The notes under the pieces: model-generated
The model's database searches: none
What the model saw: the letters and a program-made list of their open reading frames with translations, nothing else
Told to the model about the DNA's origin: nothing
Made by a program: the position numbers and the translations under genes
In this document: positions 42,057 through 51,842 of the stretch, in pieces
Position numbering within the stretch: position 1 is the stretch's first letter
Layout of the letters: every line of letters starts with the position of its first letter
Assembly (NCBI GenBank): GCA_965248155.1
Contig: CBDFIO010000001.1
Location: 186,001-250,000, forward strand
Length of the DNA: 64,000 bases
Direction of reading: 5' to 3'
DNA from: RFSX01 sp965248155
GTDB taxonomy: Bacteria > Bacteroidota > Bacteroidia > Chitinophagales > Saprospiraceae

Positions 42057-42410
42057 ATGCAAGAAGTTAAATCAAATACCGCACAACCTATTTCTTTGAC
42101 CGATGGCGCCATAAGCCAATTAAGGCGCATATTCGAAGAAAAACAAGTGCCGGAAGGGTATGGACTCAGAGTTGGAATTAAAGGTGGAGGTTGCTCCGGA
42201 TTTTCATATGTCCTGGGTTTCGATGAAAAAACAGAAAAGGACGAGGAGTACGACATAAATGGTATTACTGTTTATATGGAAAAGGCTCATGGTCTTTATC
42301 TACTTGGAATGGAAATCGATTGGTTAGAGGGTTTAAGTAATCGTGGATTCATTTTTAATAACCCCAATGCTTCTGAAACTTGCGGATGTGGAACTAGTTT
42401 TTCCGCATAA
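42057..42410 (+). CDS. IscA/ErpA-type iron-sulfur carrier
   Basis: The 117-residue HesB/IscA-fold protein has the three cluster-binding cysteines in GGCSGF and ETCGCGTSF. It hands Fe-S clusters to target enzymes. A -7-like TATTTTTG lies at 42017-42024, 32 bases before the ATG. It stands alone between divergent and convergent neighbours. Confidence 0.93.
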   Translation: MQEVKSNTAQPISLTDGAISQLRRIFEEKQVPEGYGLRVGIKGGGCSGFSYVLGFDEKTEKDEEYDINGITVYMEKAHGLYLLGMEIDWLEGLSNRGFIFNNPNASETCGCGTSFSA

Positions 42411-42416
42411 TTATTT

Positions 42417-43580
42417 TCAAAAAATATAATATCTAAATCCAAAGTTTGCACCAATTGATGATGATGAAAAATCATTGAGCAAACTGAATGCTCTAAGGAT
42501 TAGTGAACCAGATATACTCATCTGAGGGCTGACAAAATATTGTACACTATTATCAAATCTTAGATTTAATATATCTCCACTTGTATTGTAGAAAGGTTGA
42601 AAACTAAATCTAATTTGTGTCCGACCGGAAGGAATATAGCTTAAGGAAGTGTTTGCAGAGATTACAAATTGTTCCGGATCGATAATGTAATTCATCATTA
42701 AGCTGTTTGCAATGTGCCATTTAGAATTAATTGCCCTGTTTACAAATAAATTTCCGACCAGCCATGTTTGCTTGAAACTTCCAAATTTTCTGTATTCCAC
42801 TCCTAAAGAAAACTGATTTCCATGACTTAAGGAGCTTGTTCTTTCGAACTTGAATGCATCTATCATATTGGCAATGGAATAATAATTATCTAGCTGGTAT
42901 CCGGCCTCGTCAAGAATTTTAAGAAATTCAGCTTGGTTTTCAATAGATCTATATCTTGAATCAAGTTTATTGTTGTAATCCAACTGACGAATTTGTTGAG
43001 CAATAGAAAATAACTGTTCCTGTTCCAATATTAATATTTCAGTATCAACCTTATAATATTGATTGTTGATCCTAATGGTTTGATAAACAGAGGACATATC
43101 TTCGAGTCTTCCTTTACCAAAATAAAGTCCTGCATGATAATTATCATCGTATTTATCATTAGGCAAAGAAGAGTCGTAATCTAGATTTAATGAGCCTTGA
43201 GTTTCGATATACCAGGATCTCCTTGTTTTCAAATATTTGCTATACCTTCCAAACACATTTTGATCATAAACAAATTTACTATTACTTTCAGAGTCTAAGT
43301 TTTCATAACTATAGTAGGGAGCTATTGTAATGAATATGCTTGCGGTAGTTAATTCTTTAATACTTGTCAATTGATAATTTGCATTTAATCCTAAATTCAA
43401 GTTGGTCTGATCTTGACCATTGATAAATCCAGAACTATTTGAATTTAAATTCATCAAAGGAGAGATATACATTCTTGCCAGGCTTCCATCAGGATCATTG
43501 TATTCAGACCAATTAATCTGACTATTTAGATTTGTAAAAGTTGATACTACAACGGCAAGAAATAGAATTGACTTTTGCAT
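42417..43580 (-). CDS. Outer-membrane beta-barrel protein
   Basis: The product has about 387 residues from the ATG at 43580 (MQKSILFLAVVVSTFTNLNS, signal peptide); the frame extends to 43634 without purpose. The rest alternates polar and aromatic residues in strands (GVEYRKFGSFKQTWLVGNLF) and ends with Phe (FGFRYYIF), the usual barrel signal for BAM. No enzyme motif. Substrate unknown. Confidence 0.8.
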   Translation of the reverse strand: MQKSILFLAVVVSTFTNLNSQINWSEYNDPDGSLARMYISPLMNLNSNSSGFINGQDQTNLNLGLNANYQLTSIKELTTASIFITIAPYYSYENLDSESNSKFVYDQNVFGRYSKYLKTRRSWYIETQGSLNLDYDSSLPNDKYDDNYHAGLYFGKGRLEDMSSVYQTIRINNQYYKVDTEILILEQEQLFSIAQQIRQLDYNNKLDSRYRSIENQAEFLKILDEAGYQLDNYYSIANMIDAFKFERTSSLSHGNQFSLGVEYRKFGSFKQTWLVGNLFVNRAINSKWHIANSLMMNYIIDPEQFVISANTSLSYIPSGRTQIRFSFQPFYNTSGDILNLRFDNSVQYFVSPQMSISGSLILRAFSLLNDFSSSSIGANFGFRYYIF

Positions 43581-43664
43581 AATGGAATTGTTTATTATTA
43601 AAATACAAAATGGGTTGCAACCTGAAGGAAACAACCCATTTATTTAATTTTATTTAACTGATTT

Positions 43665-44891
43665 CTACATATTTTTGATGATCTCATCACCAAATTCTGA
43701 ACATTTTAACAATGTTGCGCCCTTCATTAATCTTTCAAAATCATAAGTTACCCTTTTAGCTTTTATGGCACCTTTTAATCCTTTCTCTATCAATCTTCCA
43801 ACTTGCTTCCACCCTATGTAATGAAACATCATAACTCCCGAGAGGATGACAGAACTTGGATTTACTTTATCCAATCCGGCATATTTAGGAGCTGTTCCAT
43901 GAGTAGCTTCAAATACTGCAACTCCGGTATTATAATTAATATTTGCTCCTGGTGCAATTCCAATTCCGCCTACGATTGCTGCAAGAGCATCTGAAATATA
44001 GTCACCGTTTAGATTTAAAGTAGCGATAACATCATATTCTGCAGGTCTCAAAAGTATTTGTTGAAGGAATGCATCTGCTATAACATCTTTTACAATGATC
44101 TCTCTTCCTTTATGGTCGATGACTTGCCATGGACCGCCATCTAAATCTCGAGATGCATATTCTTTTTTAGCCAGTTCATATCCCCACTCCTTAAATTTAC
44201 CCTCGGTAAATTTCATGATATTACCCTTGTGAACAAGAGTAATAGATTTTGCTTTTGAACTTAGAGCGTGATTTATAGCTGCTCTGACAAGTCTTTCTGT
44301 TCCTTCTACAGAAACTGGTTTAACACCTAAGGATGCAGTATCAGGAAACCGGATTTCTTTGACACCCATTTCTTCGGTAAGAAAGGACTTAAGTTTTTCA
44401 TTTTCTTCAGTCCCATGCAGATATTCAATACCTGCATAGATATCTTCAGTATTTTCTCTGAAAATAACCATGTCTACTAAGCCTGGTTTTTTCACAGGGG
44501 AGGGTACACCTCGGTACCATTTCACTGGTCTAACACATGCATAAAGATCTAGGATCTGTCTAATAGCAACATTCAAGGATCTGAAACCTCCACCTACAGG
44601 AGTAGTTAGTGGACCTTTTATAGCAACAAAATGTTCGGCTATTGTTCCCGTGGTTTCCTCAGGTAACCAATCACCTGGAGTTCTGGAATTTGCTTTTTCA
44701 CCTGCATAGACTTCTTTCCAGTGGATTTTTCTGTCTCCACCATAAGCTTTCTCAACTGCCGCATCAAATACTCTAACTGCAGAAGCCCAAATATCAGGAC
44801 CAATACCATCTCCTTCAATAAAAGGGATTATAGGATCTTTAGGAACTTGTAGTTTTCCTCTCTTGGAAATAGTAATCTTTGTACCACTCAT
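43665..44891 (-). CDS. icd: Isocitrate dehydrogenase (NADP-type)
   Basis: The 408-residue protein has the E. coli Icd layout: PFIEGDGIGPDIW, the phosphorylation/substrate loop GGGFRSLNVAIRQ, FRENTEDIYAGIE, and the cofactor region ATHGTAPKYAG. It converts isocitrate to 2-oxoglutarate in the TCA cycle. NADP preference is by family likeness. Confidence 0.96.
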   Translation of the reverse strand: MSGTKITISKRGKLQVPKDPIIPFIEGDGIGPDIWASAVRVFDAAVEKAYGGDRKIHWKEVYAGEKANSRTPGDWLPEETTGTIAEHFVAIKGPLTTPVGGGFRSLNVAIRQILDLYACVRPVKWYRGVPSPVKKPGLVDMVIFRENTEDIYAGIEYLHGTEENEKLKSFLTEEMGVKEIRFPDTASLGVKPVSVEGTERLVRAAINHALSSKAKSITLVHKGNIMKFTEGKFKEWGYELAKKEYASRDLDGGPWQVIDHKGREIIVKDVIADAFLQQILLRPAEYDVIATLNLNGDYISDALAAIVGGIGIAPGANINYNTGVAVFEATHGTAPKYAGLDKVNPSSVILSGVMMFHYIGWKQVGRLIEKGLKGAIKAKRVTYDFERLMKGATLLKCSEFGDEIIKNM

Positions 44892-44972
44892 CTTAATAAT
44901 TTTTTAAGGCCTGCAAAAGTAAAAAATCAATTTTGCAATGCACTGTAATTTTTAATTAATGTATCTCTGAAA

Positions 44973-47537
44973 TTATCGCTGTAGACCTCCGTTTTCAATT
45001 AATTTACTAAAGAAAATGGCATTCGCGTATAACCTGCTTCCTCCTAACCAATACCCTCTGAAATTAGGATTATCAAGAAGTGAAATCACTTTTCCTCTTC
45101 CTAATCCGAACGATTGAACTGCCGATGCACCTTTTGAGTTTTCAATATTATAATCTGATGCATATCCACTTAATAATGGATCATTAGAATACTTCATCGG
45201 ATTGGCAAAACCATTTTCGGTTGGTTCAAAAAATTGGATCCCTCTTTTGAATACAGCTAGGGTGTTTTTTTCATAACCATAGAACAAAGGATGTTCAAGA
45301 TCAATGTCCGCCTTAAAGATAGCTCCTCCAATAACTTGAGATCGATTATTATTTCGAGAAGTTTTATATGATTTTGGATTCGGTTTTTCCTGCTCGATGG
45401 ATTTCCTTTTAAGTTCAATAATCTTTTGATTTGTAAGATAATTTATCGCCCCTCTTAGGGCTATAAGTGTTCCTCCATTGCTAATCCAGCTCTTTAATTT
45501 ATCGGGTGCCAAACTCAGCTGGTTGTACCGGCCATCCGGCATAATTATTACATCATATCTACTCAAGTCTGCACTCCTAATTTGTCTCAGGTCTATCATC
45601 GAAGATCCAATGCCAAATCTTTGATCTAACTGATACCAACAACTTCCAGCATCATATCTGTTAATGCCTTCCCCGACGATCATGGCAACATTGGTTTTTG
45701 ATAAAGTTTTATGTTTTGAACTCCCAATAGAATGACCGGTGATTGCATTACCAGAATCTATTGACCACAATGAGATATTGTTTTCTTCTGCAAGCTTAGA
45801 AACAAAATCAATGAGCTTTTTTTTCTCCCATTTTTCTTGCGTATTTAATGGAATAACAATTGTTCCTGGTTCTAATGCAAGGGTTTGACCTTGAGAATAA
45901 TAATGCGAATTTTCAGTAATAACTTTTACTTGAATATCATTATTCAGAATATTATTTAAAACCTTCGGAGCGAGATAATCTTTCCAATTTACTGCGATAG
46001 CATAAGCATTTGAATCAATTGTAATGATTGACTTGAGCACGAGTTCTTTTATTTGCTTAAAGTCTGAAACATTAATTGATTTTTCAGATTCAGCATATGG
46101 GAACCCAAAAGCCAATGGAATTGTCCATGCAGAAACATCATAAAACAAGCTATCCCTAAACTGATTTACTTTTTCAAAAATAGTTTTTATGAGTCCTGAT
46201 TGGATTTGATCTTTAGGAACAATATAACTTGATTTTTCATCGAAATTTCCATGATTTTTTAGAACGGTATTATCATGTTGATAAACATTAATATCATGTC
46301 TATTAAGTAGATCAATAAAAAAGGAAGCTTTATAATAATCTTCAGCTGTAAATATATAATAGCCTTCAAGTTCAGGTCTTGTGATATCAGCAAAATAGTC
46401 TCTTTTGTAATTAAGAATTTCATTTTTCAGATTAAGAGCAGCTTTTTGAGTTGATAGCGATGTAACAACCTGATTTCTTATTGTAAATGGAAAACTTAGC
46501 AATCCGTTATTCGTTTCACGCAAATAACCCCGGGAACTGGCTTGTTCAAATAAGATACCGATACATCCATTTATATCAGGGTAAGTTGAGCCCTTACCAT
46601 AATAATAATCATCATAGGATTCTTTAGAGAAATACATAGAACCTATAGAGTCAAGAAACGAAGCATGATAATTTCCGATTTTTTCTGTGATATCTTGATT
46701 GATTTGAGGGGTATTGGGATTCGTTCTACTTGGTATACCTGGTTGAAAGAAAAATGTACTGTTTGATCCCATTTCATGATGATCCGTCAAGATATCTGGT
46801 TTCCATTCATGAAATGTTTCAATTCTACCTTTAGATTCAGGATGTACATTAAAAATCCAGTCTCTGTTAAGATCAAACCAATAGTGATTTGTTCTTCCCT
46901 GAGGCCAAACTTCATTAAATTCTCTTGATCGAGGATCTGAAACAGTTGTGGCATGTCGATGCATATTTGTCCAACTACTGAATCTTTGAAAACCATCAGG
47001 ATTATAGCATGGATCGAGTAAGATTATCGTATTCTCCAGTAATTTGTTTAGCTGATCACTTTTTCCTGCCAATAAATAATAACTGACCAAAGCTGCTGCA
47101 TTTCCACCACTGCTTTCGTTTCCATGAATACTATAACCTTGATATAATATGAGTGGTATGTTATCTATATCTAATGTCCCTGAGACTGACTTATCTACAA
47201 GTTTTCGATGTTCTGATTTAAGACTGTCAACTGACTGAATATTTTCTATAGAACTTATTGTCAAATAGACAAGTGGTCTGTTCTCATGAGAGCGCGCATA
47301 TTCTGTAAACTTGCAGTTTTCACTTTGAGAACAAATTTCTTCTAGGTAATATACGAGTTGATCATGAGTGATGTGTTGATCTCCAATTTCAAAATTCAAT
47401 TTTTCTTTTGGGCTTGTTATATTATTATCATATTCGATTTCGGGTAAATAATAGGATAAATCATTTTGTGATAAAGCTCTTCCAGAAATGATTAATAATA
47501 TTCCAACAATAATTACCTTCGCAGACCCTATTTTCAT
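44973..47537 (-). CDS. Secreted M14 zinc carboxypeptidase with C-terminal amidotransferase-like domain
   Basis: The 854-residue protein has a signal peptide (IIVGILLIISGRALS). The M14 zinc site H-x-x-E is in YSIHGNESSGG, and DHHEMGSN carries the third ligand. The C-terminal third resembles a class I glutamine-amidotransferase fold (VAMIVGEGINRYDAG, VIIMPDGRYNQL, GGTLIALRGA) without a clear active Cys. It likely degrades peptides outside the cell. Confidence 0.88.
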   Translation of the reverse strand: MKIGSAKVIIVGILLIISGRALSQNDLSYYLPEIEYDNNITSPKEKLNFEIGDQHITHDQLVYYLEEICSQSENCKFTEYARSHENRPLVYLTISSIENIQSVDSLKSEHRKLVDKSVSGTLDIDNIPLILYQGYSIHGNESSGGNAAALVSYYLLAGKSDQLNKLLENTIILLDPCYNPDGFQRFSSWTNMHRHATTVSDPRSREFNEVWPQGRTNHYWFDLNRDWIFNVHPESKGRIETFHEWKPDILTDHHEMGSNSTFFFQPGIPSRTNPNTPQINQDITEKIGNYHASFLDSIGSMYFSKESYDDYYYGKGSTYPDINGCIGILFEQASSRGYLRETNNGLLSFPFTIRNQVVTSLSTQKAALNLKNEILNYKRDYFADITRPELEGYYIFTAEDYYKASFFIDLLNRHDINVYQHDNTVLKNHGNFDEKSSYIVPKDQIQSGLIKTIFEKVNQFRDSLFYDVSAWTIPLAFGFPYAESEKSINVSDFKQIKELVLKSIITIDSNAYAIAVNWKDYLAPKVLNNILNNDIQVKVITENSHYYSQGQTLALEPGTIVIPLNTQEKWEKKKLIDFVSKLAEENNISLWSIDSGNAITGHSIGSSKHKTLSKTNVAMIVGEGINRYDAGSCWYQLDQRFGIGSSMIDLRQIRSADLSRYDVIIMPDGRYNQLSLAPDKLKSWISNGGTLIALRGAINYLTNQKIIELKRKSIEQEKPNPKSYKTSRNNNRSQVIGGAIFKADIDLEHPLFYGYEKNTLAVFKRGIQFFEPTENGFANPMKYSNDPLLSGYASDYNIENSKGASAVQSFGLGRGKVISLLDNPNFRGYWLGGSRLYANAIFFSKLIENGGLQR

Positions 47538-47585
47538 TTTAAAAGTTTGAATTTAAAAAATACGAATATCCGATAAACTTATTTA

Positions 47586-47885
47586 ATGTCAATATTCCTT
47601 TCATATCTTATTATTCCGCTTGTGTTACTTGTAATCATAATAAATGTGGTTTTTAGAGTAAAAATCATAAAGAAGTATAAGCAATTGAAGAAATACAATT
47701 TTAATATCGACAAGGATTTACTTCTTAATAAGAGGGAGATTGAAAGATTATATTTAGAAAAAGATCCTGTTTTAGAAAAAGATCTATTGGAATTTTCAAA
47801 GAATCTTAAAAGCATGGTTTTTGTTGCTGCTGTAGGGTTTGTTTTTATACTAATTATTTTCTTAATTACTTATTTGAAAACTTAA
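47586..47885 (+). CDS. Small two-segment membrane protein
   Basis: The 99-residue protein has hydrophobic segments at residues 3-24 and 73-95 and a charged helical middle (NIDKDLLLNKREIERLYLEK). It lies three bases before the oxidoreductase gene and is probably co-transcribed. Function unknown. Confidence 0.65.
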   Translation: MSIFLSYLIIPLVLLVIIINVVFRVKIIKKYKQLKKYNFNIDKDLLLNKREIERLYLEKDPVLEKDLLEFSKNLKSMVFVAAVGFVFILIIFLITYLKT

Positions 47886-47888
47886 GTA

Positions 47889-48842
47889 TTGAAAGTAGCA
47901 TTATTTGGATATGGTCATTTAGGTAGATTTCATTTTAATTGTCTTAAACAGACTGAATTTGAACTCATTGGTATTTGTGATCCTAAATTAGAAGAGGGGA
48001 GTGAGATTGAAGGAGTTGCGATTAATAATAATGTAGATCAATTGATTAGTCAAGTGGAAGCTTGTGTATTAGCAAGCGATACAAGTTCTCATTATTTGTT
48101 AGCCAGTAAGGTCTTGCATGCCGGTAAGCATCTCTTTGTTGAAAAGCCTATGACAAGTACAAGAGAACAGGCTGAAAAACTGGTTAAGCTTGCAGAAGAA
48201 AATCCGCAGTTAATTACCCAAGTTGGATTTGTAGAACGATATAATCCGGCGTTCAGATTTTTAGGTCCGCATATAACTATTCCAAAATTTATAGAAGTAC
48301 ATCGCTTGTCTACATTCAATAGCCGTGGTAATGATGTCTCTGTAGTATCTGATTTAATGATCCATGACCTGGATTTGATTCTTGCGATTAAGCAGTCCAA
48401 AATCAAGGATATAAAAGCACATGGTGTAAAATTACTCTCTGATACTTTAGATATATGTAATGCCAGAATAGAATTTGAAGACAAATCTATTGCCAACTTA
48501 ACTGCAAGCAGAATGAGTCTCAAAACAATGAGAAAGTTTAGAATATTTCAGGACGATGGTTATCTAAGTATGGACTTGGATAAAAAAGAGAGTCAAATTG
48601 TCCAATTATCAGATGAGAACTTTGAAGGTACTTTTCCTATTCAAGCAAAAGGGAAAACAAAATTTTTATCAGTTAAGTCTTCAGGAATACTTGAAGGTAA
48701 TGCAATACTTACTGAATTGAAGGAGTTTTATAATTCGATTAAAACGTCTAGTCAGTCCAGCATTAATTTTAAAAATGCACTTAAGACGAGCCGTCTTGCA
48801 GATCAAATCGAACGAATTGCTTTAGAATCGACCGGGCTATGA
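47889..48842 (+). CDS. Gfo/Idh/MocA-family oxidoreductase
   Basis: The 317-residue protein starts with TTG (MKVALFGYGHLGRFHFNCL); no in-frame ATG precedes it. It has a Rossmann NAD(P) site GYGHLG, the family motif EKPMTSTREQA and VSDLMIHDLDLIL with the catalytic Asp/His pair. It likely acts on a sugar or sugar nucleotide, fitting the polysaccharide gene further on. The stop overlaps the lipoprotein start (ATGA). Confidence 0.9.
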   Translation: MKVALFGYGHLGRFHFNCLKQTEFELIGICDPKLEEGSEIEGVAINNNVDQLISQVEACVLASDTSSHYLLASKVLHAGKHLFVEKPMTSTREQAEKLVKLAEENPQLITQVGFVERYNPAFRFLGPHITIPKFIEVHRLSTFNSRGNDVSVVSDLMIHDLDLILAIKQSKIKDIKAHGVKLLSDTLDICNARIEFEDKSIANLTASRMSLKTMRKFRIFQDDGYLSMDLDKKESQIVQLSDENFEGTFPIQAKGKTKFLSVKSSGILEGNAILTELKEFYNSIKTSSQSSINFKNALKTSRLADQIERIALESTGL

Positions 48843-49687
48843 TAAAAACCATTCCAATATTAGTATGCAGTTTGCTGTTATCTTGCAGCTTTTTTGACGC
48901 CAGTGATGAATTGCCAATGATCTTGGAAGTTAATGAAGTGTCATTGACGACTGTTGCAAACGAAGGTTCCAATTCACATAATATATCTGCAGTTTCTGTT
49001 TTTGCAGATGGATTTAGTATAGGAGTATTTGAAGTACCCAGCTTAATCCCTGTGTTAGATCTAGATAATAATCGAGAAACTGTATTAGATATCTTTCCTG
49101 TAATTAGAAATAACGGAATAGGTAGTAATCCGATCCATTATCCATTTTACACATCAAAAGAATTCAGTTTTGCATTTGAGGAAGAAAAAATCATTCCTCT
49201 TGATCTTGAATTCAAATATGTAGAAAATAGTTCATTTGTTGTTATAGAGGATTTTGAAGGGAGTCATATTATCCAAGATAACATTGATGGAAATCCTGAT
49301 ATTGAATTTGAGAAATCTAGTGATGCTATTTATGGATCCTTTTGTGGCAAGATTACTACAACTGCCGACAATCCCATATTTGAGAAAGCAAGCAGTTTTA
49401 GATATTCAAAAGATGAAGTTCAAAACTCTCCAGTTTATCTAGAGATAGATTATAAAAATTCAATTCCGTTTCAAATTGGAGTTTTAAAATATTCAGGGTT
49501 ATCTGGAAACAGGCAATATAAAATTGTATTGGTAGGTACATCAGAGTGGAACAAGATTTATATAGAACTAACAGAAGAATTAGGAGGAACAAATTACAAC
49601 GAATTTCAATTGTTGTTTGGGAGTGCTGCCTCGAATGATATTGGCAGTGTGTGGATAGATAACATCAAACTCGTTGTGTTAAAGTAA
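48839..49687 (+). CDS. Lipoprotein of unknown function
   Basis: The 282-residue protein has a signal peptide and lipobox (LVCSLLLSCSFFD, modified Cys16). The second half looks like a beta-sandwich resembling carbohydrate-binding or discoidin-type domains (SAIYGSFCGKITTTADNP-like, ending GSVWIDNIKLVVLK). It sits 3 bases before the glycosyltransferase. Role unknown. Confidence 0.75.
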   Translation: MIKTIPILVCSLLLSCSFFDASDELPMILEVNEVSLTTVANEGSNSHNISAVSVFADGFSIGVFEVPSLIPVLDLDNNRETVLDIFPVIRNNGIGSNPIHYPFYTSKEFSFAFEEEKIIPLDLEFKYVENSSFVVIEDFEGSHIIQDNIDGNPDIEFEKSSDAIYGSFCGKITTTADNPIFEKASSFRYSKDEVQNSPVYLEIDYKNSIPFQIGVLKYSGLSGNRQYKIVLVGTSEWNKIYIELTEELGGTNYNEFQLLFGSAASNDIGSVWIDNIKLVVLK

Positions 49688-49690
49688 TTA

Positions 49691-51112
49691 ATGAAAAACC
49701 AAAGGCAAGCAGAATTATTAATCTACAGGATTTTTGATTGGCTAATGGCAGCATTGGCATGGTTGCTGTTTTTTGGATACCGGAAAAGACTTGAAAAGCC
49801 AAATATTGACTGGTCTAAAATTGTTTTGGACCCTACATTAATAAAAGGATTGATTATTATTCCGTTTGGATGGCTGATTCTATATGCGGTTTTTGATAAA
49901 TATCAAGATATATACAGGTTTTCAAGATTTGCAACCTTAAGAAGAACATTTACACTTTCATTAGCTGGCACATTAATCTTGTTTTTCTCTGTCTTACTTG
50001 ATGATACAAGTCTTAATCATACCTCATATTTATATCCCTTCCTTTACCTTTTAGGGTTTCATTTTGGGCTTACTGCTTTATCTAGAATGACACTGTTAAC
50101 TTGGGCTAACAGGAGATTGAAAAAAGGAAAAGTTAGTTACAATACCTTAATAATCGGTGGAGATCAAAGCGCTGTTGAGCTTATTAAGGAATTGAGCGAG
50201 AGGCCGAATAATTTGGGACACAATTTTATTGGATTCATTGATTCAAATGGTAAAAGTCAAAATCATCTCCAAGCCTATATGGACAACTTGGGAGAACTTG
50301 AAGACCTCAAAGAATGTTTAAGTTCATATAATGTTGAAGAAGTAATTATTGCGATAGAAACTTCGGAACACGATAAGCTTAAACTTATCCTTGATTTATT
50401 ATATGGATATAAAGACACAATCCTTGTGAAGATCATCCCGGACATGTATGATATCATGATAGGAACTGTGAAAATGAATCATGTTTACGGAGCTGTATTA
50501 ATTGAAATTGATCAGGAGCTAATGCCAAAATCTGAACGTATATTAAAACGGCTTATTGATATTGTTGCCAGTTTGATTTTGTTCATTATTTGTATTCCAA
50601 TTTACCTGATATTATGTCTACTAGTAAAATTCTCATCTAAAGGACCAATTTTCATCAAACAGGAAAGGATAGGGAAGGATGGAAAACCATTTGGCATATA
50701 TAAGTTTAGATCAATGTTTGTTAATTCAGAACCTGACGGCCCTCAATTAAGTAGTGATAATGATAAACGCGTAACAAAGTGGGGAAAGGTAATGCGAAAA
50801 TGGAGACTTGATGAATTACCTCAATTTATAAATGTTCTAAGTGGAAGTATGTCTCTGGTAGGTCCACGTCCTGAGCGTCAATATTTTATTGATAAAATAA
50901 TCGAGAATGAACCCTTATACCGCCATTTACTGAAAGTAAGACCAGGAATTACAAGTTGGGGACAAATCAAATATGGATATGCTTCTAATGTAGATCAGAT
51001 GGTTCAAAGAATGAGGTTTGATTTAATCTATTTGGAAAACATGTCCCTGGCTTTAGATTTTAAAATCCTTTTTTACACCTTGCTTATATTGATTCAAGGA
51101 AAAGGTAAATGA
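49691..51112 (+). CDS. Polyprenyl glycosylphosphotransferase (WcaJ/WbaP type)
   Basis: The 473-residue protein has four to five membrane segments, a central Rossmann-like region (YNTLIIGGDQSAVELIKEL) and a C-terminal sugar-transferase domain (KRLIDIVASLILFIICIP, GPIFIKQERIGKDGKPF, YKFRSM, WRLDELPQFINVL, MSLVGPRPE). It loads the first sugar phosphate on undecaprenyl phosphate to start polysaccharide synthesis. It overlaps aroE by 4 bases. Confidence 0.93.
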   Translation: MKNQRQAELLIYRIFDWLMAALAWLLFFGYRKRLEKPNIDWSKIVLDPTLIKGLIIIPFGWLILYAVFDKYQDIYRFSRFATLRRTFTLSLAGTLILFFSVLLDDTSLNHTSYLYPFLYLLGFHFGLTALSRMTLLTWANRRLKKGKVSYNTLIIGGDQSAVELIKELSERPNNLGHNFIGFIDSNGKSQNHLQAYMDNLGELEDLKECLSSYNVEEVIIAIETSEHDKLKLILDLLYGYKDTILVKIIPDMYDIMIGTVKMNHVYGAVLIEIDQELMPKSERILKRLIDIVASLILFIICIPIYLILCLLVKFSSKGPIFIKQERIGKDGKPFGIYKFRSMFVNSEPDGPQLSSDNDKRVTKWGKVMRKWRLDELPQFINVLSGSMSLVGPRPERQYFIDKIIENEPLYRHLLKVRPGITSWGQIKYGYASNVDQMVQRMRFDLIYLENMSLALDFKILFYTLLILIQGKGK

Positions 51113-51837
51113 TGAGGAAATTTGGCTTAATAGGATACAGCTTAGAACATAGTTTTTCTCCTACGTATTTTGCAAATAAGTTTGAGCGAGAAAACATTTT
51201 GGATTCTGAGTATTTAAGATACGAGCTGAATGATATTGCAGAAATTAAAACACTTTTCCGAAAGAATCTTTCTGGATTGAATGTCACAATTCCTTTTAAA
51301 GAAACCGTTATTCCATATCTAGATAAACTGGATGAATCTGCACGTTCGGTTAATGCTGTCAATACGATAAAATTCATTGGGGAGGAGGCTATTGGATATA
51401 ACACAGATGTTTATGGCTTTGAAAAAAGTTTTAAAGAATTTGTAAATCAAGATTATAAAGGAAGTGCATTGATATTAGGAACTGGAGGGTCTTCAAAGGC
51501 TGTAAATTTTGTACTTCAAAAACTTGGAATACAAACACGTTTTATATCTCGTTCAAAAGGAGATTTGCTTTACCAAGATCTCGATGATTTAATTATGTCG
51601 GAATGCTCTGTAATAGTCAATACTACACCCGTAGGAATGTTCCCAAATATCGAAGAATGTCCAAACATTCCTTACCATTTTTTGAGTCCTAAACATTTTG
51701 TCATGGACCTCATCTATAATCCTGAAAAAACACTATTTTTGAAGCGAGCTGAGAAGATGAATTCCAACATTAAAAATGGCATGGATATGCTTGCTTTTCA
51801 AGCTGAAAGATCTTGGGATATTTGGAACCAACAATAA
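51109..51837 (+). CDS. aroE: Shikimate dehydrogenase
   Basis: The 242-residue protein has the shikimate-binding YSLEHSFSPTYFANKF, the Lys/Asp region GLNVTIPFKETV, YNTDVYGFEKS, the NADP loop GTGGSSKAV and NGMDMLAFQAERSW. It reduces 3-dehydroshikimate in aromatic amino acid synthesis. Overlaps with its upstream neighbour point to one transcript. Confidence 0.95.
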   Translation: MMRKFGLIGYSLEHSFSPTYFANKFERENILDSEYLRYELNDIAEIKTLFRKNLSGLNVTIPFKETVIPYLDKLDESARSVNAVNTIKFIGEEAIGYNTDVYGFEKSFKEFVNQDYKGSALILGTGGSSKAVNFVLQKLGIQTRFISRSKGDLLYQDLDDLIMSECSVIVNTTPVGMFPNIEECPNIPYHFLSPKHFVMDLIYNPEKTLFLKRAEKMNSNIKNGMDMLAFQAERSWDIWNQQ

Positions 51838-51842
51838 CAGAA